Shown piece by piece: positions 26,901 through 34,917 of a stretch of DNA of 64,000 nucleotides. Made by a program: the position numbers and the translations under genes. Where the stretch lies: positions 33,659 through 97,658 of the forward strand of contig NZ_JAMOLN010000006.1 of assembly GCF_024448165.1 (NCBI RefSeq). Reading direction: 5' to 3'. The notes beneath the pieces are model-generated. The model was not told the DNA's origin. It saw only the letters and a program-made list of their open reading frames with translations, and searched no databases. The first letter of the stretch is position 1; each line of letters begins with the position of its first letter. Source of the stretch: Streptomyces longispororuber. Its GTDB lineage: Bacteria; Actinomycetota; Actinomycetes; Streptomycetales; Streptomycetaceae.

Positions 26901-28204
26901 GCGGCATGACCGGCGAGGGCCCGAAGAAGGCGGAGCGGATCCGCACCCTGCCGGACGACGGCACCCAGCTCTTCGCCGGGTTCGACGCGGCGGACCAGCT
27001 GGTGACCGCGCAGATCCTCGGCCAGGGCGGCGGACTCGTCATCAGCCGTGACGGCGGCCGCAGTTGGGGCGCGCCGCAGGGCAACGGGCGCGGCCTCGTC
27101 ACCGTGAGCCACGGCGAGATCGTGCACGACCGGTCCGACGGCACCGTCCACCTCAGCAAGGACGCGGGCGCCACCTGGCAGGAGATCGGCAAGCCGGTCG
27201 ACGGCAGCGTCGTGTACGACTTCGACCGCTGGGCCGACGGCTCGTACACGGTCGGCGCCGCGTCGGCGGGCATCTACCGCGGCCGCGACGGCGGTACGGG
27301 CCAGCGGCGCATCGGGGTGCAGGGCGAGAGCGTGCCCGCGCTCGCCGTCTCCGACGGGTCGCTGCTCGCGGGCACGAGCGTCGGGATGTACCGCACCGCA
27401 CTGCCCGTCGCCTCCCCCGAGTGGGGCGCCGGCGAGCACGAGGGGACCACCGGCACCCAGGTCTCCGCGATCTCCGCCTACGCCCGGGACAGCCGGATCG
27501 TCTGGCGCACCTTCGAGAGCCTGGCCGGTCTGTCGGTGCAGCAGAGCACGGACGGCGGCCGCAGCTGGGAGGAGAAGGGGCAGCTCGACGGCACCGCCCT
27601 GGCACTGCTCGTCGACCCGCGCGACCCCGACCGGGTCGCGGTCTCCTACGACCGGATCGACGGACCCGGCGTCTACACCACCACGGACGGCGGCGCCCAC
27701 TGGAAGAGCCTGCGCAAGAGCGACCGGTTCCGGGCGCTCGCGGCGGACCCGGACCGGCCCGGCCGGATCTGGCTCGGCGGCCACGGCGGCCTGTACTCCT
27801 CGGACGACTTCGGCAGGACCCTGACGAAGGCGGCCGGCGGCGAGGTCTCCGCGCTCGGCGTCGACGGCTCCCGGCTGGTCGTCGGCGGCACCACGCTGCG
27901 CTGGTCGTCCGACGGCGGCCGCACCTTCCGCACCGCCGACCACGGCGGCCTGCGCATCCAGGTGTCGGGCCTCGTCAGGGCCGGCGGTGCCTGGTACGCG
28001 GGCACCACCGGGCGCTGGCTGCCGGGCGAAGTCCCGTACGGCGCACGGGGAGTTCTGAAGTCCACGGACGGCGGCCGCACCTGGCACAACGTGTCGGGCA
28101 CCTTGCAGAACACCGACGTGCTGTCGCTGGCGGCCACGCCCGACGGACGCGCCCTCTACGTCGGCACGGCGCTGGGAGGTGTGCACCGGCTGACCCTGAA
28201 GTGA
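23957..28204 (+). CDS. Secreted subtilisin-like (S8) protease with BNR/Asp-box beta-propeller
   Basis: A 1415-residue exported protein. Signal peptide ~1-37 (cleavage after VAQA), an I9-type pro-region, then the S8 domain: Asp174 in VAVIDSGVDYTHPDLGG, His213 in NAHGTHVAG, and Ser554 in SGTSMASPLVAGSAALL, with a PA-like insert around 340-500. After Ig-like spacers, the last ~600 residues repeat the Asp-box pattern at least eight times (TTDAGKTWTERG, SRDGGDSWH, SRDGGRSWG, STDGGRSWEEKG, TTDGGAHWKSL, SSDGGRTF, STDGGRTWHNV), as in sialidase/Vps10-type propellers. The propeller may bind a substrate or wall polymer. The ATG at 23957 is chosen because the signal peptide follows directly. Confidence 0.93.
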   Translation: MGNHIRHTRHGVRRPLHAALTAAVLGGLLSATPVAQAADTPGRTRVIVELDGATALQAPAGPARDARTADVRAARERIDTRQDAVLDAARDAGAAPTSVRRMGLALNAVAMTVDQDALARLRTLPGVRSVVPDARVKVQATEAHDLVGLPKVWDRPAPGGGKVTGRGTTVAVIDSGVDYTHPDLGGGIGEGHKVVGGHDFVNHDDDPMDDNAHGTHVAGIIAAKAAGPGGVTGAAPDARLLAYKVMDADGYGETSAIVAGIEAAIDPANPHRADVINLSIGGPGDGGDPLGRAATAAVDAGVVVVASAGNEGPGPYTVGSPAAAPGVLAVGASTSGVAVPELRVEGQRETLETYRGLVSANPADAPATGGLVDIGMGTPDDWERAGDVRGKVLLYAFPPARGAEDPVYPEDLAVYEEAEKRGAIALVGGAAAGGGPVVAGRPDVAPRRRGDGVPVPADSARRLTGLDDGPRLGHLVVTGVDRIQGQELTELAAQNVKLTLSGRDSGDQIASFSSRGPDQGLRLKPDLVAPGVEIRSTVPRSVVPSGAWRMSGTSMASPLVAGSAALLRQLHPDRDAREIGAELTGAAHRLKEVETIAQGAGRLDVAAAADARLTASPATVSLGLADLGGPRVTASRTVTLHNSGKQAVTGTVRVDGEAARVTPGRVTVPAGGTATVRLTLDAPRPATTTHFSGAVTVTGPDGPALTVPYLLEAAPLAVDVTPDPSSGASTAYVYTPAGLAGPPVLTVDPPRGRTYTTKTRATADPRYFAADLTGSAPGTYRVTARATATGGQRQYGAGGFEVTPADAHGQRWQPVGPNSADGLLTLAPGADRQAVMTQSGKSGAWLTTDAGKTWTERGRTPFTGAATDEPSLVVDAHDPDRWWSAMGAFSWSVNAGGILRTTDRGRTWERLDVPDAGYTDLVADADTRVLVAATAEGTLLVSRDGGDSWHAEDLGLPADVLHVAMGGDDLYAWAGRTLWAVRGMTGEGPKKAERIRTLPDDGTQLFAGFDAADQLVTAQILGQGGGLVISRDGGRSWGAPQGNGRGLVTVSHGEIVHDRSDGTVHLSKDAGATWQEIGKPVDGSVVYDFDRWADGSYTVGAASAGIYRGRDGGTGQRRIGVQGESVPALAVSDGSLLAGTSVGMYRTALPVASPEWGAGEHEGTTGTQVSAISAYARDSRIVWRTFESLAGLSVQQSTDGGRSWEEKGQLDGTALALLVDPRDPDRVAVSYDRIDGPGVYTTTDGGAHWKSLRKSDRFRALAADPDRPGRIWLGGHGGLYSSDDFGRTLTKAAGGEVSALGVDGSRLVVGGTTLRWSSDGGRTFRTADHGGLRIQVSGLVRAGGAWYAGTTGRWLPGEVPYGARGVLKSTDGGRTWHNVSGTLQNTDVLSLAATPDGRALYVGTALGGVHRLTLK

Positions 28205-28220
28205 GCCGGTGACGAGCCGG

Positions 28221-28254
28221 GGAAGGGGGCCCTGCGAGGGGAGGGCCCCCTTCC
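28221..28254 (+). terminator. Strong terminator after the protease gene
   Basis: GGAAGGGGGCCCT (28221-28233) pairs perfectly with AGGGCCCCCTTCC (28242-28254) around an 8-base loop, followed by CCCTTTCTCT. It lies 16 bp after the protease stop and also faces the end of the convergent oxidoreductase gene. Confidence 0.85.
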
Positions 28255-28279
28255 CCCTTTCTCTCTGTACCGCGGGGCG

Positions 28280-29455
28280 TCAGGCGGTCGCGTGCAGCGC
28301 CCCGTCGAACGTCGCCGCCGCCAGGCCGAACGACAGCGTCATCCCGATCCCCGAGGTCACCGACAGCGCCCGGACCCCCGGCGCGACGTCACGGACGAGC
28401 AGCGGCCCGTTGGCGCTGCTCGCGTACACGCCCTGCCAGCGCTCCGTGATCCGCACGTCGCGCACCCCGAGCACCCGCGCGGCCTCCCGCAGGAGCAGCT
28501 CGGTCGTCGCCTCGTCCTGGAACGGGATCTCCGTCGCGTCGTACGCGTGCGAGTCACCCACCAGGACCGTGCCGTCGGGCAGCCGGGTGAACATCACGTT
28601 CGCCACCACGTCGAGCAGCTCCGGGCTGTGGCCGGTGACCTCGGTCCGCAGCCGGGCTGCGGACGGCATCGCCGTGAAGCCGTCGTAGCGGAGCATCGAG
28701 GTGGCCGTCAGGACCGCCGCGTCGGTGCGGAAGGCCGCCGGCGCCTCGACCCGGGCCATGGAGAGCCGGCAGCGCTCGATGCCGTGCGCCTCCGCCTCGG
28801 TGGGGTACAGCCGGTCCAGGTCGTGGCCGACGCACAGCAGGATCTGCTCGCCGTGGACCGGGCCGCGGCTGGTGTGCACGGTGCCCTGTTCGACGCCCGT
28901 GACGTTCGTCCCCCAGGCCACCGTCACGCCGGGCTGTTCGGCGAGCCACTGGGCGAGCCGGGGCGCGGCCTCGCGCGGGTTCACCCGCAGGTCCACCGGG
29001 AGGAGCGCGCCGCCCACCAGGTCGTCCCTGGCGTCCGCCGCGCGGCCCAGGGCCGTGCCCACCTCGTCCCGGGTGCGCAGCCGCACCGCGTCGGCGCCGC
29101 GCTCGTCGCGCAGCTCCTCCAGGACCGCCAGCTCCGTCGCCGACCTGGCCACGACCAGGGCGCCCGCCTCCGGTGCCCACAGGCCCGCCCGCGCGGCGGC
29201 GTCCAGCCACCCGGTGCGCGACCGCTCCGCGAGACCGAGGAGGTCGCCGCGCTGCGCGGTGATGCAGCAGTGCCCGAAGTTGCGCACGGACGCGCCGACC
29301 GGACGCCGGTCCCGCTCGACGACGGTGACGCTCAGTCCCCGGCGGACCGCCTCCACGGCGTGCGCGAGGCCCACGATGCCGGCGCCGACCACGACGAGGT
29401 CGCTGCGGCCGCCGGGCAGGGCGACGGACGGAGAAGGTGCTGTTGCGATGCTCAT
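28280..29455 (-). CDS. FAD-dependent oxidoreductase, phosphonate-associated (TIGR03364-like)
   Basis: A 391-residue glycine/D-amino-acid-oxidase-type flavoprotein. The FAD site is DLVVVGAGIVGLAHAVEAVR and VVERDRRPVGASVRNFGHCC; a late motif is RITERWQGVYASSANGPLL, with SVTSGIGMTLSFGLA near the end. This pattern and the neighbours (GntR regulator, phosphonatase-like hydrolase) match the TIGR03364 family, proposed to work in phosphonate breakdown, probably oxidising an amino-phosphonate or N-methyl derivative. The ATG at 29455 is used; upstream codons are promoter. It is divergent from the GntR gene. Confidence 0.85.
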   Translation of the reverse strand: MSIATAPSPSVALPGGRSDLVVVGAGIVGLAHAVEAVRRGLSVTVVERDRRPVGASVRNFGHCCITAQRGDLLGLAERSRTGWLDAAARAGLWAPEAGALVVARSATELAVLEELRDERGADAVRLRTRDEVGTALGRAADARDDLVGGALLPVDLRVNPREAAPRLAQWLAEQPGVTVAWGTNVTGVEQGTVHTSRGPVHGEQILLCVGHDLDRLYPTEAEAHGIERCRLSMARVEAPAAFRTDAAVLTATSMLRYDGFTAMPSAARLRTEVTGHSPELLDVVANVMFTRLPDGTVLVGDSHAYDATEIPFQDEATTELLLREAARVLGVRDVRITERWQGVYASSANGPLLVRDVAPGVRALSVTSGIGMTLSFGLAAATFDGALHATA

Positions 29456-29496
29456 GCCGACAAGCGTGCGGAGCGAATCCCGCCAGAGGCAAGACC

Positions 29497-29506
29497 TGTC
29501 TATACA
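29497..29506. promoter_or_regulatory. GntR operator candidate between FAD oxidoreductase and gntR
   Basis: The sequence TGTCTATACA has the form TGT-N4-ACA, a small palindrome of the type bound by HutC/PhnF-like GntR regulators (GT-N-TATAC cores). It is 42 bp upstream of the oxidoreductase start and 77 bp upstream of the GntR start, where it could serve both promoters. Confidence 0.5.
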
Positions 29507-29582
29507 AGTTTTCCGTTTGTTTACCAGCTGAGCACCGAGACTCACCTTGTGCCGAGCGCTGTCGGCCTGAGAAACTCAAGTT

Positions 29583-30374
29583 GTGAAGACAAGTGAGGAT
29601 GGGCCGCTGCACCAACGGCTCGGAGCCGAGTTCCGGCGACGTATCGAGGCGGGGGAGTGGCCCGAGGGGCGGCCCGTGCCGAGCGAGGCACAGCTCTGCG
29701 AGGAGTTCGGCACCTCGCGCGGCCCGGTCCGGCAGGCCCTGGCGCAGCTGCGCGCGGAGGGCCGGCTCGTGGGCGGGCGCGGCAAACCGCCGGTGGCCCG
29801 CAGGGTCACGCCCTCCCAGCCGTTCGACTCGCTGATGTCCTTCACCCAGTGGGCGCGCTCCATAGGGCGTGAGCCGGGCCAGTTCACCGTCGAGGTCGCC
29901 CGGCACCGGGCCACCGCCGACACGGCCGACCGCCTGGGTCTGGAGGAGGGGGCGCCCGTCGTCGACCTGGTCAGACTGCGGCACCTGGACGGGGTGCCCG
30001 CGATGATCGAGCGCTCCACGTTCGTCCTCGACGCGGGCGCCCACCTGTTCGCCGTCGACCCGGACGCCGGCTCCGTCTACGAGGCCCTCATCGCGCGCGG
30101 CGTCGACCTCCACCACGCCCGCCACACCATCGACGCGATCGCCGCGGACACCGAGGACGCCGAACTGCTCGGCGTCGCGGCCGGTCAACCCCTGCTGCGC
30201 GTGCGCCGGTTGGCGTACACCGGCGACGGCACCCCCGTGGAGTACGCGGACGACCGCTACCTCCCGGCCATGGCCACCTTCACCATCGAGAACACCGTCG
30301 GAGGGCACACCGTCGCGGGCCGCGACCGCTCCGACGGCACAGCTCCCCGAACCACCAGTGAGGAACCATCGTGA
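29583..30374 (+). CDS. GntR/HutC family regulator of the phosphonate module
   Basis: A 263-residue regulator: N-terminal winged helix (GEWPEGRPVPSEAQLCEEFG, TSRGPVRQALAQLRAEG) followed by a UTRA-type ligand domain (DSLMSFTQWARSIGREPG through VRRLAYTGDGTPVEYADDRY). HutC-type members sense the substrate or product of the pathway they control. The GTG at 29583 opens the frame. The stop overlaps the start of the HAD hydrolase gene (GTGA), so regulator and enzyme are coupled; the FAD oxidoreductase is divergent. The ligand is unknown but a phosphonate is likely. Confidence 0.88.
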   Translation: MKTSEDGPLHQRLGAEFRRRIEAGEWPEGRPVPSEAQLCEEFGTSRGPVRQALAQLRAEGRLVGGRGKPPVARRVTPSQPFDSLMSFTQWARSIGREPGQFTVEVARHRATADTADRLGLEEGAPVVDLVRLRHLDGVPAMIERSTFVLDAGAHLFAVDPDAGSVYEALIARGVDLHHARHTIDAIAADTEDAELLGVAAGQPLLRVRRLAYTGDGTPVEYADDRYLPAMATFTIENTVGGHTVAGRDRSDGTAPRTTSEEPS

Positions 30375-31063
30375 CCCGGACCATCGAACTCGCCGTCTTC
30401 GACATGGCGGGCACCACCATCGAGGAACACGGCGCCGTGTACGAGGCGTTGCGGCACGCCGTCGAGTCGACCGGCGTCACCGTGGCCGACGACGACCTGC
30501 AGACCTGGATGGGCACCGACAAGCGCGAGGCCATCGCCGCCCTCGTCCGCATCGGCGGCGGCACACCCGACGCGGAACTGGTCGAGCGGCAGTACGGCGC
30601 GTTCCGCGCATACCTGCGCAAGCGCTACGAGGAGGTGCCGCCGCAGCCGATCGCCCAGGCCGACAAGGCACTTGAGGAACTGCGCGCCCGCGGCATCAAG
30701 GTCGCGCTGACCACCGGCTTCAGCGACGATGTGGCGCTCCCGCTGCTGGAGTCGCTGGGCTGGTCCACCGGCGAGGGCGGCAACCTCGACGCGGTCGTCA
30801 CCTCCGACGAGGTGCGCCGCGGCCGCCCCGCCCCGTACATGATCCACCGCGCGATGGAGAGGACCGGTGTCGTCGACGTGCGCAAGGTGCTCGTCGCCGG
30901 CGACACCGTCGTCGACCTGGAGGCGGGGACGAACGCGGGCGCGGGTGTCGTCGTGGGCGTGCTCACGGGCCAGCTGACCCGTGAGCAGCTCGAACTCCAC
31001 CCGCACACCCACGTCCTGGACAGCGTGGCGGACGTCCCCGGGATCCCCGAGGCCGCCCGCTAG
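30371..31063 (+). CDS. Phosphonatase-like HAD hydrolase
   Basis: A 230-residue HAD enzyme. Motif I is LAVFDMAGTTIEEHG with nucleophile Asp11; motif II is ALTTGFSDD; motifs III/IV are GRPAPYMIH and VAGDTVVDLEAG. DMAGTT is the phosphonatase/PhnX variant. Aligning WMGTDKREAI with the PhnX segment PMGLLKIDHI places Lys51 at the Schiff-base lysine, so carbon-phosphorus hydrolysis by the PhnX mechanism is conceivable, though the family is annotated only as phosphonatase-like. It is translationally coupled to GntR. Its TAG stop codon is made by the left end of the MITE, so the C-terminus may differ in element-free relatives. Confidence 0.85.
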   Translation: MTRTIELAVFDMAGTTIEEHGAVYEALRHAVESTGVTVADDDLQTWMGTDKREAIAALVRIGGGTPDAELVERQYGAFRAYLRKRYEEVPPQPIAQADKALEELRARGIKVALTTGFSDDVALPLLESLGWSTGEGGNLDAVVTSDEVRRGRPAPYMIHRAMERTGVVDVRKVLVAGDTVVDLEAGTNAGAGVVVGVLTGQLTREQLELHPHTHVLDSVADVPGIPEAAR

Positions 31064-31237
31064 GGCCTGTCTCCCAGGTCCCTCCGTCCGCCCGAAGGGC
31101 GGGCCCCGCGGCGTCTGGTGCGTGCTCTCGGCGGGCCGGGCTCAAGGCCTCGTACTGGATGTACTTGGCCTTGCGCCCGGTGCGGCGAGAGCGCGTGCCA
31201 GGCGTCGCGGGGCAGGAGGGATCTGGGAGACAGGCCC
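31063..31237. mobile_element. 175-bp hairpin MITE with TA target duplication
   Basis: The ends are perfect 15-bp inverted repeats, GGGCCTGTCTCCCAG (31063-31077) and CTGGGAGACAGGCCC (31223-31237), extending imperfectly to ~27 bp. The left and right halves remain complementary to the middle (CAAGGCC and GTAC blocks around a TGGAT loop), apart from ~16 extra bases in the left arm that form their own small hairpin. A TA flanks each end (31061-31062, 31238-31239). No transposase is present, so it would be moved in trans. It makes the hydrolase stop codon and probably terminates both convergent transcripts. Confidence 0.75.
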
Positions 31238-31241
31238 TAGG

Positions 31242-32867
31242 TCACTGCTGCAGCGCCGCGTCGACGATCGCCTGGGCCTCGCTCTGCACCTGGGCGAGGT
31301 GCTCGGCGCCGCGGAACGACTCGGCGTAGATCTTGTACACGTCCTCCGTGCCGCTGGGCCGCGCCGCGAACCAGGCGTTCTCCGTGGTCACCTTGACGCC
31401 GCCGATCGCCGCGCCGTTGCCCGGCGCCTCGGAGAGCCGGGCCGTGATCGGCTCGCCGGCCAGGGTGTCCGCGGTGATCGCGTCACCGGTGAGCTTCGCG
31501 AGGCGGGCCTTCTGCTCCTTGGTCGCCTTGGCGTCGATCCGGGCGTACGCGGCGCCGGACGCGCCGTGCCCGGCGGCGAGTTCGGCGTAGTACACCGACG
31601 GCGTCTTCCCCGTGACGGCGGTGATCTCGGCGGCGAGCAGGGCCAGCAGGATGCCGTCCTTGTCGGTGGTCCACACGCTGCCGTCCTTGCGGACGAAGCT
31701 GGCCCCGGCGCTCTCCTCGCCGCCGAACGCCACCGAGCCGTCCACCAGACCCGGCACGAACCACTTGAAACCGACGGGCACCTCGACGAGTTCACGGCCG
31801 AGCGTGGTGGCGATCCGGTCGATCACCGCGCTCGACACGAGCGTCTTGCCGATCGCCGCGGACGCCGACCACTGCGGGCGGTGCGAGAACAGGTAGTGGA
31901 TGGCGACGGCCAGATAGTGGTTCGGGTTCATCAGGCCCGCGTCCGGGGTGACGATGCCGTGCCGGTCGGCGTCCGCGTCGTTGCCGGTGAGCAGGTCGAA
32001 GTCGTGGCGGCGGGCGAGGACCGAGGCCATCGCGGGCGCCGACGACGGGTCCATCCGGATCTTCCCGTCCCAGTCGAGCGTCATGAAGCGCCAGGTCGGG
32101 TCGGTCTTCGGATTCACCACGGTCAGGTCGAGGTCGTACAGCTCGGCGATCCGCGCCCAGTAGTGGACGCTGGCGCCGCCCAGCGGGTCGGCGCCGACCC
32201 GCACGCCCGAGGCGCGGATGGCGTCGACGTCGATGATGTCCTTGAGGTCCTCGACGTAGCGCTCCCGGAAGTCGTACGGCTCGCCGGCCGCGTCGTCGAC
32301 CGTGCGCGGCGTCCAACTCGCGTCCTCCAGCAGCTCGTTGGCGCGGGCCGCGATCCAGGACGTCGTCGTCGAGTCGGCCGGGCCGCCGTGCGGCGGGTTG
32401 TACTTGAAGCCGCCGTCGCGGGGCGGGTTGTGGCTCGGGGTGATCACGATGCCGTCGGCACGGTCGGCCGGCTCGTCCCGGTTCCAGCGCAGGATGGCGT
32501 GGCTGAGCGCGGGCGTGGGCACGAAGTCGCCGTGCGCGTCGGCCATCACCCGCACGCCGTGCGCCGCCAGCACGCCGAGGGCCGTCTTGAGCGCGGGTGC
32601 GGACAGGGCGTGGGTGTCGGGGCCGATGAACAGCGGACCGGTGATGCCCTCGGCCGCGCGGTGCTCCACGATGGCCTGCGTGATGGCGGCGATGTGCTTC
32701 TCGTTGAAGGCGCCGTCGAGGCTGGAGCCGCGATGGCCACTCGTGCCGAAGACGACGCGCTGCTCGGGGCGCGCGACGTCGGGCTCCCTCGTGTAATAGG
32801 CGTCGATCAGCTCGTCGACGTCGACGAGGTCGTCCTGCCGGGCGGGGGTTCCTGAGCGGTCAGTCAT
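31242..32867 (-). CDS. pgm: Phosphoglucomutase (alpha-D-glucose-1-phosphate/6-phosphate)
   Basis: A 541-residue cytoplasmic enzyme interconverting glucose-1-P and glucose-6-P, linking glycogen/trehalose metabolism to glycolysis. The phosphoserine loop is [18 protein letters not shown]; the metal loop is [17 protein letters not shown]; the sugar-binding loop is [17 protein letters not shown]; and the phosphate-binding end is [19 protein letters not shown]. Length and motif order fit the bacterial alpha-PGM family. The ATG at 32867 is chosen because GGAAA lies 8 bases before it; a GTG at 32873 is too close. Its 3' end lies 4 bp from the MITE. Confidence 0.95.
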   Translation of the reverse strand: MTDRSGTPARQDDLVDVDELIDAYYTREPDVARPEQRVVFGTSGHRGSSLDGAFNEKHIAAITQAIVEHRAAEGITGPLFIGPDTHALSAPALKTALGVLAAHGVRVMADAHGDFVPTPALSHAILRWNRDEPADRADGIVITPSHNPPRDGGFKYNPPHGGPADSTTTSWIAARANELLEDASWTPRTVDDAAGEPYDFRERYVEDLKDIIDVDAIRASGVRVGADPLGGASVHYWARIAELYDLDLTVVNPKTDPTWRFMTLDWDGKIRMDPSSAPAMASVLARRHDFDLLTGNDADADRHGIVTPDAGLMNPNHYLAVAIHYLFSHRPQWSASAAIGKTLVSSAVIDRIATTLGRELVEVPVGFKWFVPGLVDGSVAFGGEESAGASFVRKDGSVWTTDKDGILLALLAAEITAVTGKTPSVYYAELAAGHGASGAAYARIDAKATKEQKARLAKLTGDAITADTLAGEPITARLSEAPGNGAAIGGVKVTTENAWFAARPSGTEDVYKIYAESFRGAEHLAQVQSEAQAIVDAALQQ

Positions 32868-32946
32868 GCGCACAGTTTCCCACCCGCGGCTGTGTCGGTC
32901 AGCCGGGGCCGGGACCCCGGCCCCGGCCCGGTCGCACGGCGTGCGG

Positions 32947-33681
32947 TCAGCTCGTCCCTTCCTCGGTGGCGTCCTTGGTGAGGGCTTCGAGCGCCGCGGC
33001 GATGCTCGCCTCGGCGGCGTCCTTGTCGATGCCGAGGTCCGCGAGGACCCCGGAGCCGTTCTCCTGCTCGAGGAGCGCGAGCAGGATGTGCTCGGTGCCG
33101 ATGTAGTTGTGCCCGAGGCGCAGCGCCTCGCGGAAGGTCAGCTCCAGCGCCTTCTTGGCCTCGGCGTCGAACGGGATCAGGGCCGGCGGCTCGTCGGCGG
33201 GCGCCGGGAGCAGGGCCGTCGCGGCCTGCCGCACGGTGTCGAGCAGGACGTCCTGCGCGAGGATCGCCCGGGCGCCGAGGCTCTCCGGCTCGTGCAGCAG
33301 CCCGAGGACCAGGTGTGCGGTGCCGATGGTGGTGTTCTTGGCGGCGTGGGCCTCGGTCTGGGCGGACACCACCACGTTCCGGGCGCGCGGGGTGTACCGG
33401 TTGAAGCCCTGGCTCGGGTCGAGGTCGTTCTCCGACTTCGGGACGAAGCGCTTCTGCGCCGCCTGCCGGGTGACCCCCATGCTCTTGCCGATGTCCGTCC
33501 AGGAGGCGCCGGAGCGGCGGGCCTGGTCGACGAAGTGGCCGATCAGGTGATCGGCGACGTCACCGAGGTGGTCCGCCGCGAGGACGGCGTCCTGCAGCTG
33601 GTCGAGGGCGTCGGTGTGGACCTTCTTGATGGCCTCGATCAGGTCGTCGAGGCGGACGGTGGGGCCGACTGGATTCGTCAT
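32947..33681 (-). CDS. Clp-N domain protein with N-terminal HTH
   Basis: A 244-residue protein. Residues ~1-85 hold a helix-turn-helix-like segment ([20 protein letters not shown]); residues ~95-235 are two Clp-N repeats ([54 protein letters not shown]). There is no AAA+ domain, so it cannot unfold proteins itself. It may bind DNA through the HTH and sense substrates or adaptors through Clp-N, perhaps to control proteostasis genes, but this is unproven. The ATG at 33681 lacks a ribosome site; the promoter predicts a leaderless message. Confidence 0.85.
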   Translation of the reverse strand: MTNPVGPTVRLDDLIEAIKKVHTDALDQLQDAVLAADHLGDVADHLIGHFVDQARRSGASWTDIGKSMGVTRQAAQKRFVPKSENDLDPSQGFNRYTPRARNVVVSAQTEAHAAKNTTIGTAHLVLGLLHEPESLGARAILAQDVLLDTVRQAATALLPAPADEPPALIPFDAEAKKALELTFREALRLGHNYIGTEHILLALLEQENGSGVLADLGIDKDAAEASIAAALEALTKDATEEGTS

Positions 33682-33687
33682 GAGGCA

Positions 33688-33729
33688 ACCGTAGGTTGAC
33701 AGTCTCCGGGTGTCAACCTTGGGTTGACA
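33688..33729 (-). promoter_or_regulatory. Predicted leaderless promoter overlapping TTGACA/TGTCAA repeats
   Basis: On the minus strand a perfect -35 TTGACA (33716-33711) is followed after exactly 17 bp by TACGGT as -10 (33693-33688), only 6 bp before the ATG of the Clp-N gene. Transcription would therefore begin at or next to the start codon. Around the -35 are three GTTGACA half-sites: 33695-33701, an inverted copy at 33711-33717, and 33723-33729. These could bind a repressor, possibly the HTH/Clp-N protein itself. Confidence 0.65.
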
Positions 33730-33762
33730 CCCGCGTGCGGCTGTCGCTCGCGCGGTCGATGC

Positions 33763-34797
<1,035 letters not shown>

Positions 34798-34834
34798 GTC
34801 AAACCCCTTGAGGAGTGCGCCAGTTGTAGCCCCT

Positions 34835-34872
34835 GCATGCACTAACGGGAGGTGAGTCCCGTTAGCGCATGC
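34835..34872. promoter_or_regulatory. 16-bp inverted repeat upstream of the aldo/keto reductase
   Basis: GCATGCACTAACGGGA (34835-34850) and TCCCGTTAGCGCATGC (34857-34872) are inverted copies with one mismatch and a 6-bp spacer. It lies 45 bp after the end of the GH87-like gene and 38 bp before the AKR start, on the same strand. It could be an AKR operator, a terminator of the giant gene, or both. The lack of pure GC in the stem favours a protein-binding site. Confidence 0.5.
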
Positions 34873-34917
34873 CGCAACAGTAACAGGCGAGGGGTCAGTA
34901 ATGGAACCGTGGACCCT

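Noticed and set aside
23942..28186. A 1414-codon open frame antisense to the subtilase gene
   Set aside because: The plus strand has full protease and Asp-box motifs. The antisense frame has no recognisable domain, and its openness follows from high GC with few stop codons.
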